From NCBI RefSeq assembly GCF_004151105.1, contig NZ_PHRF01000096.1:29097-93096 (forward strand): 64,000 bases of DNA. Direction: 5' to 3'. Source of the stretch: Streptomyces sp. L-9-10 (lineage in GTDB: Bacteria > Actinomycetota > Actinomycetes > Streptomycetales > Streptomycetaceae). Below the pieces are notes generated by a model, which saw only the letters and a program-made list of their open reading frames with translations, was not told where the DNA came from and did not search any database. How positions within the stretch are numbered: position 1 is the stretch's first letter; every line of letters starts with the position of its first letter. The position numbers and the translations under genes are program-made. Below, piece by piece: positions 63,145 through 64,000 of this stretch.

Positions 63145-63392
63145 TCCCCGAGCAGCAGCCCCGGCGCGTCGTCCCGCCGCCGCCGCAGTCCGCGCCGTCG
63201 CAGACCACCCCGCCGCGGGCCGCGCCGGCCGGCGCCACACCGTCCCAGGCCGCCTCGCCCTGGGCGTCCGCCCCCGCACGCCCCAAGGAGCGGGCCACCT
63301 CCCGGCTGCGCAAGGTGGTGGAGGGGCTGCCCGACTGGGAGCCTCTGCCGCCGGGCGAGATGACCGTACGACGCCCGAAGAAGGACCTGTGA
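63141..63392 (+). CDS. Small Pro/Ala-rich hypothetical protein
   Basis: An 83-residue protein: a disordered Pro/Ser/Ala N-terminus (MIPEQQPRRVVPPPPQSAPS) and a short helix KERATSRLRKVVEGLPDWEP ending GEMTVRRPKKDL. The start overlaps the upstream stop (ATGA) and its stop overlaps the next start (GTGA), so it is a coupled middle gene. Function unknown; the short conserved-looking helix may be a binding peptide. Confidence 0.7.
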   Translation: MIPEQQPRRVVPPPPQSAPSQTTPPRAAPAGATPSQAASPWASAPARPKERATSRLRKVVEGLPDWEPLPPGEMTVRRPKKDL

Positions 63393-64000
63393 CCGGGAGT
63401 CTCTGGGCCCACGGGGGTACGTACGAGACCTGGGCGGCGTTCCTGACCGAGTGGGCGGCAGGCACCGACGCGGCCGCCGGCACCGAGGGGGCGTCCGGCG
63501 TCCGGTCCGACGGCGCCGGGCTGCCGGCCCTGCGCCAGGAGGACTTCGCCGCCGACACCTGGGACCGGCTGCGGCTCCGGCTCACCGACGCGCTGTCCGC
63601 ACGCCTCCAGCTCTGCGCCGACGCGCTCGCCGGAGCGCTCCGGGAGGCGGCGGACGAGTTCTCGGTCGGGCGGGCCCTGGCACAGGCCCGGTCGGGACTG
63701 CATCCCGTACGGGCCCTGGCCAACCACCCCGGGCTGCCCGAGGACCTGCGGCCGCAGCTGCTGAAGATGGTGGACGACGCGACGCGCTCACTCCAGCAGG
63801 ACCTCGAACGGGCGGTGGAGAGCATGGTGTCGGAGGGCGGCGACCCGCGCCACGTCGAGGCCCGGCGGCGGACGCTGCGCGACAACCCGCTCACGGCGGT
63901 GAAACGCTCGACACCCAGCGGGTCGCCTGGTGGAAGAACTTCTGGATGCGGTCGGCCGTCAGCCTGAACGACGCCGCGCTGGAGAGGTACTACTACCCCG
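63389..64000 (+). pseudogene. Hypothetical protein, frameshifted near its end and truncated by the window
   Basis: Begins GTG at 63389 and reads as a helical protein (TDALSARLQLCADALAGALR, LPEDLRPQLLKMVDDATRSL) to DNPLTAV at about codon 170 (63899). After that the original frame turns Gly/Ser/Arg-rich and stops at 63967. From 63901 the other frame reads ETLDTQRVAWWKNFWMRSAV and on to ALERYYYP, with G or C in nearly every third position, and continues past the window. One lost G at GCGGTGAAACG would reconcile the two. Either a true frameshift or a sequencing error. Confidence 0.75.

Overview
The window is high-GC chromosomal DNA with strong G/C preference at third codon positions, GTG/TTG starts, several probable leaderless genes and many actinobacteria-only families (DUF397, DUF2342, DUF3180, DUF5753-type XRE regulators). 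Gene content and order match the conserved core of a Streptomyces chromosome; the fol/ftsH/hpt/tilS/dacB/ppa block and the zinc-repressed ribosomal-protein block are arranged as in S. coelicolor. No tRNA, rRNA, CRISPR array, prophage or insertion sequence was seen. Most of 1-48 kb looks like ordinary core genome; 49-64 kb is more accessory.

Layout. 1-5 kb: end of an ArsR-type regulator, a two-component pair, and a MidA/NDUFAF7-like methyltransferase beside an orphan NuoD paralogue. 5-10 kb: a coiled-coil membrane protein and a glycine-betaine-type ABC importer whose ATPase is divergent from its permeases and lipoprotein. 10-13.4 kb: a divergent esterase/LysX (MprF-like) pair. 13.4-24.7 kb: folate genes (folP, NTF2-like, folB, folK, DUF3180), convergent with the leftward block dacB, DUF2342 protease, tilS, hpt, ftsH, folE; then ppa. 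24.9-30.5 kb: ThrE-like exporter, DedA, ClC channel and glutamate decarboxylase. 30.5-36.8 kb: PadR-controlled ABC exporter, aldehyde dehydrogenase, and a three-gene XRE / HATPase / DUF397 regulatory set. 37.1-39.6 kb: Zur-type locus with cysteine-free ribosomal proteins S18, L31, L33, L28 and S14 and a CobW-like protein, read outward from one zinc box. 39.7-48 kb: lipoprotein, DUF2786 protein, acetyltransferase, second HATPase, quinone oxidoreductase, a PolA paralogue, and an ECF sigma factor with a membrane partner.

48-64 kb: an acyltransferase overlaps a glycosyltransferase fused to degenerate receiver and GGDEF domains. Then follows a probable operon of RES-partner antitoxin, RES NAD+-degrading toxin and a 1523-residue TPR-CHAT protease. 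A convergent caspase-like gene comes next, followed by a rightward operon of unrecognised proteins, one membrane-anchored, whose last gene is frameshifted and runs off the window. This RES/CHAT/caspase neighbourhood is the best candidate for an undescribed conflict or cell-death system.

Two cross-cutting patterns stand out. Short tandem repeats that copy the stop codon sit at the 3' ends of at least eight genes. Several regulators also have readable cis-elements: a Zur box, paired PadR operators around a near-consensus promoter, and a 26-bp element shared by the HATPase and DUF397 genes.
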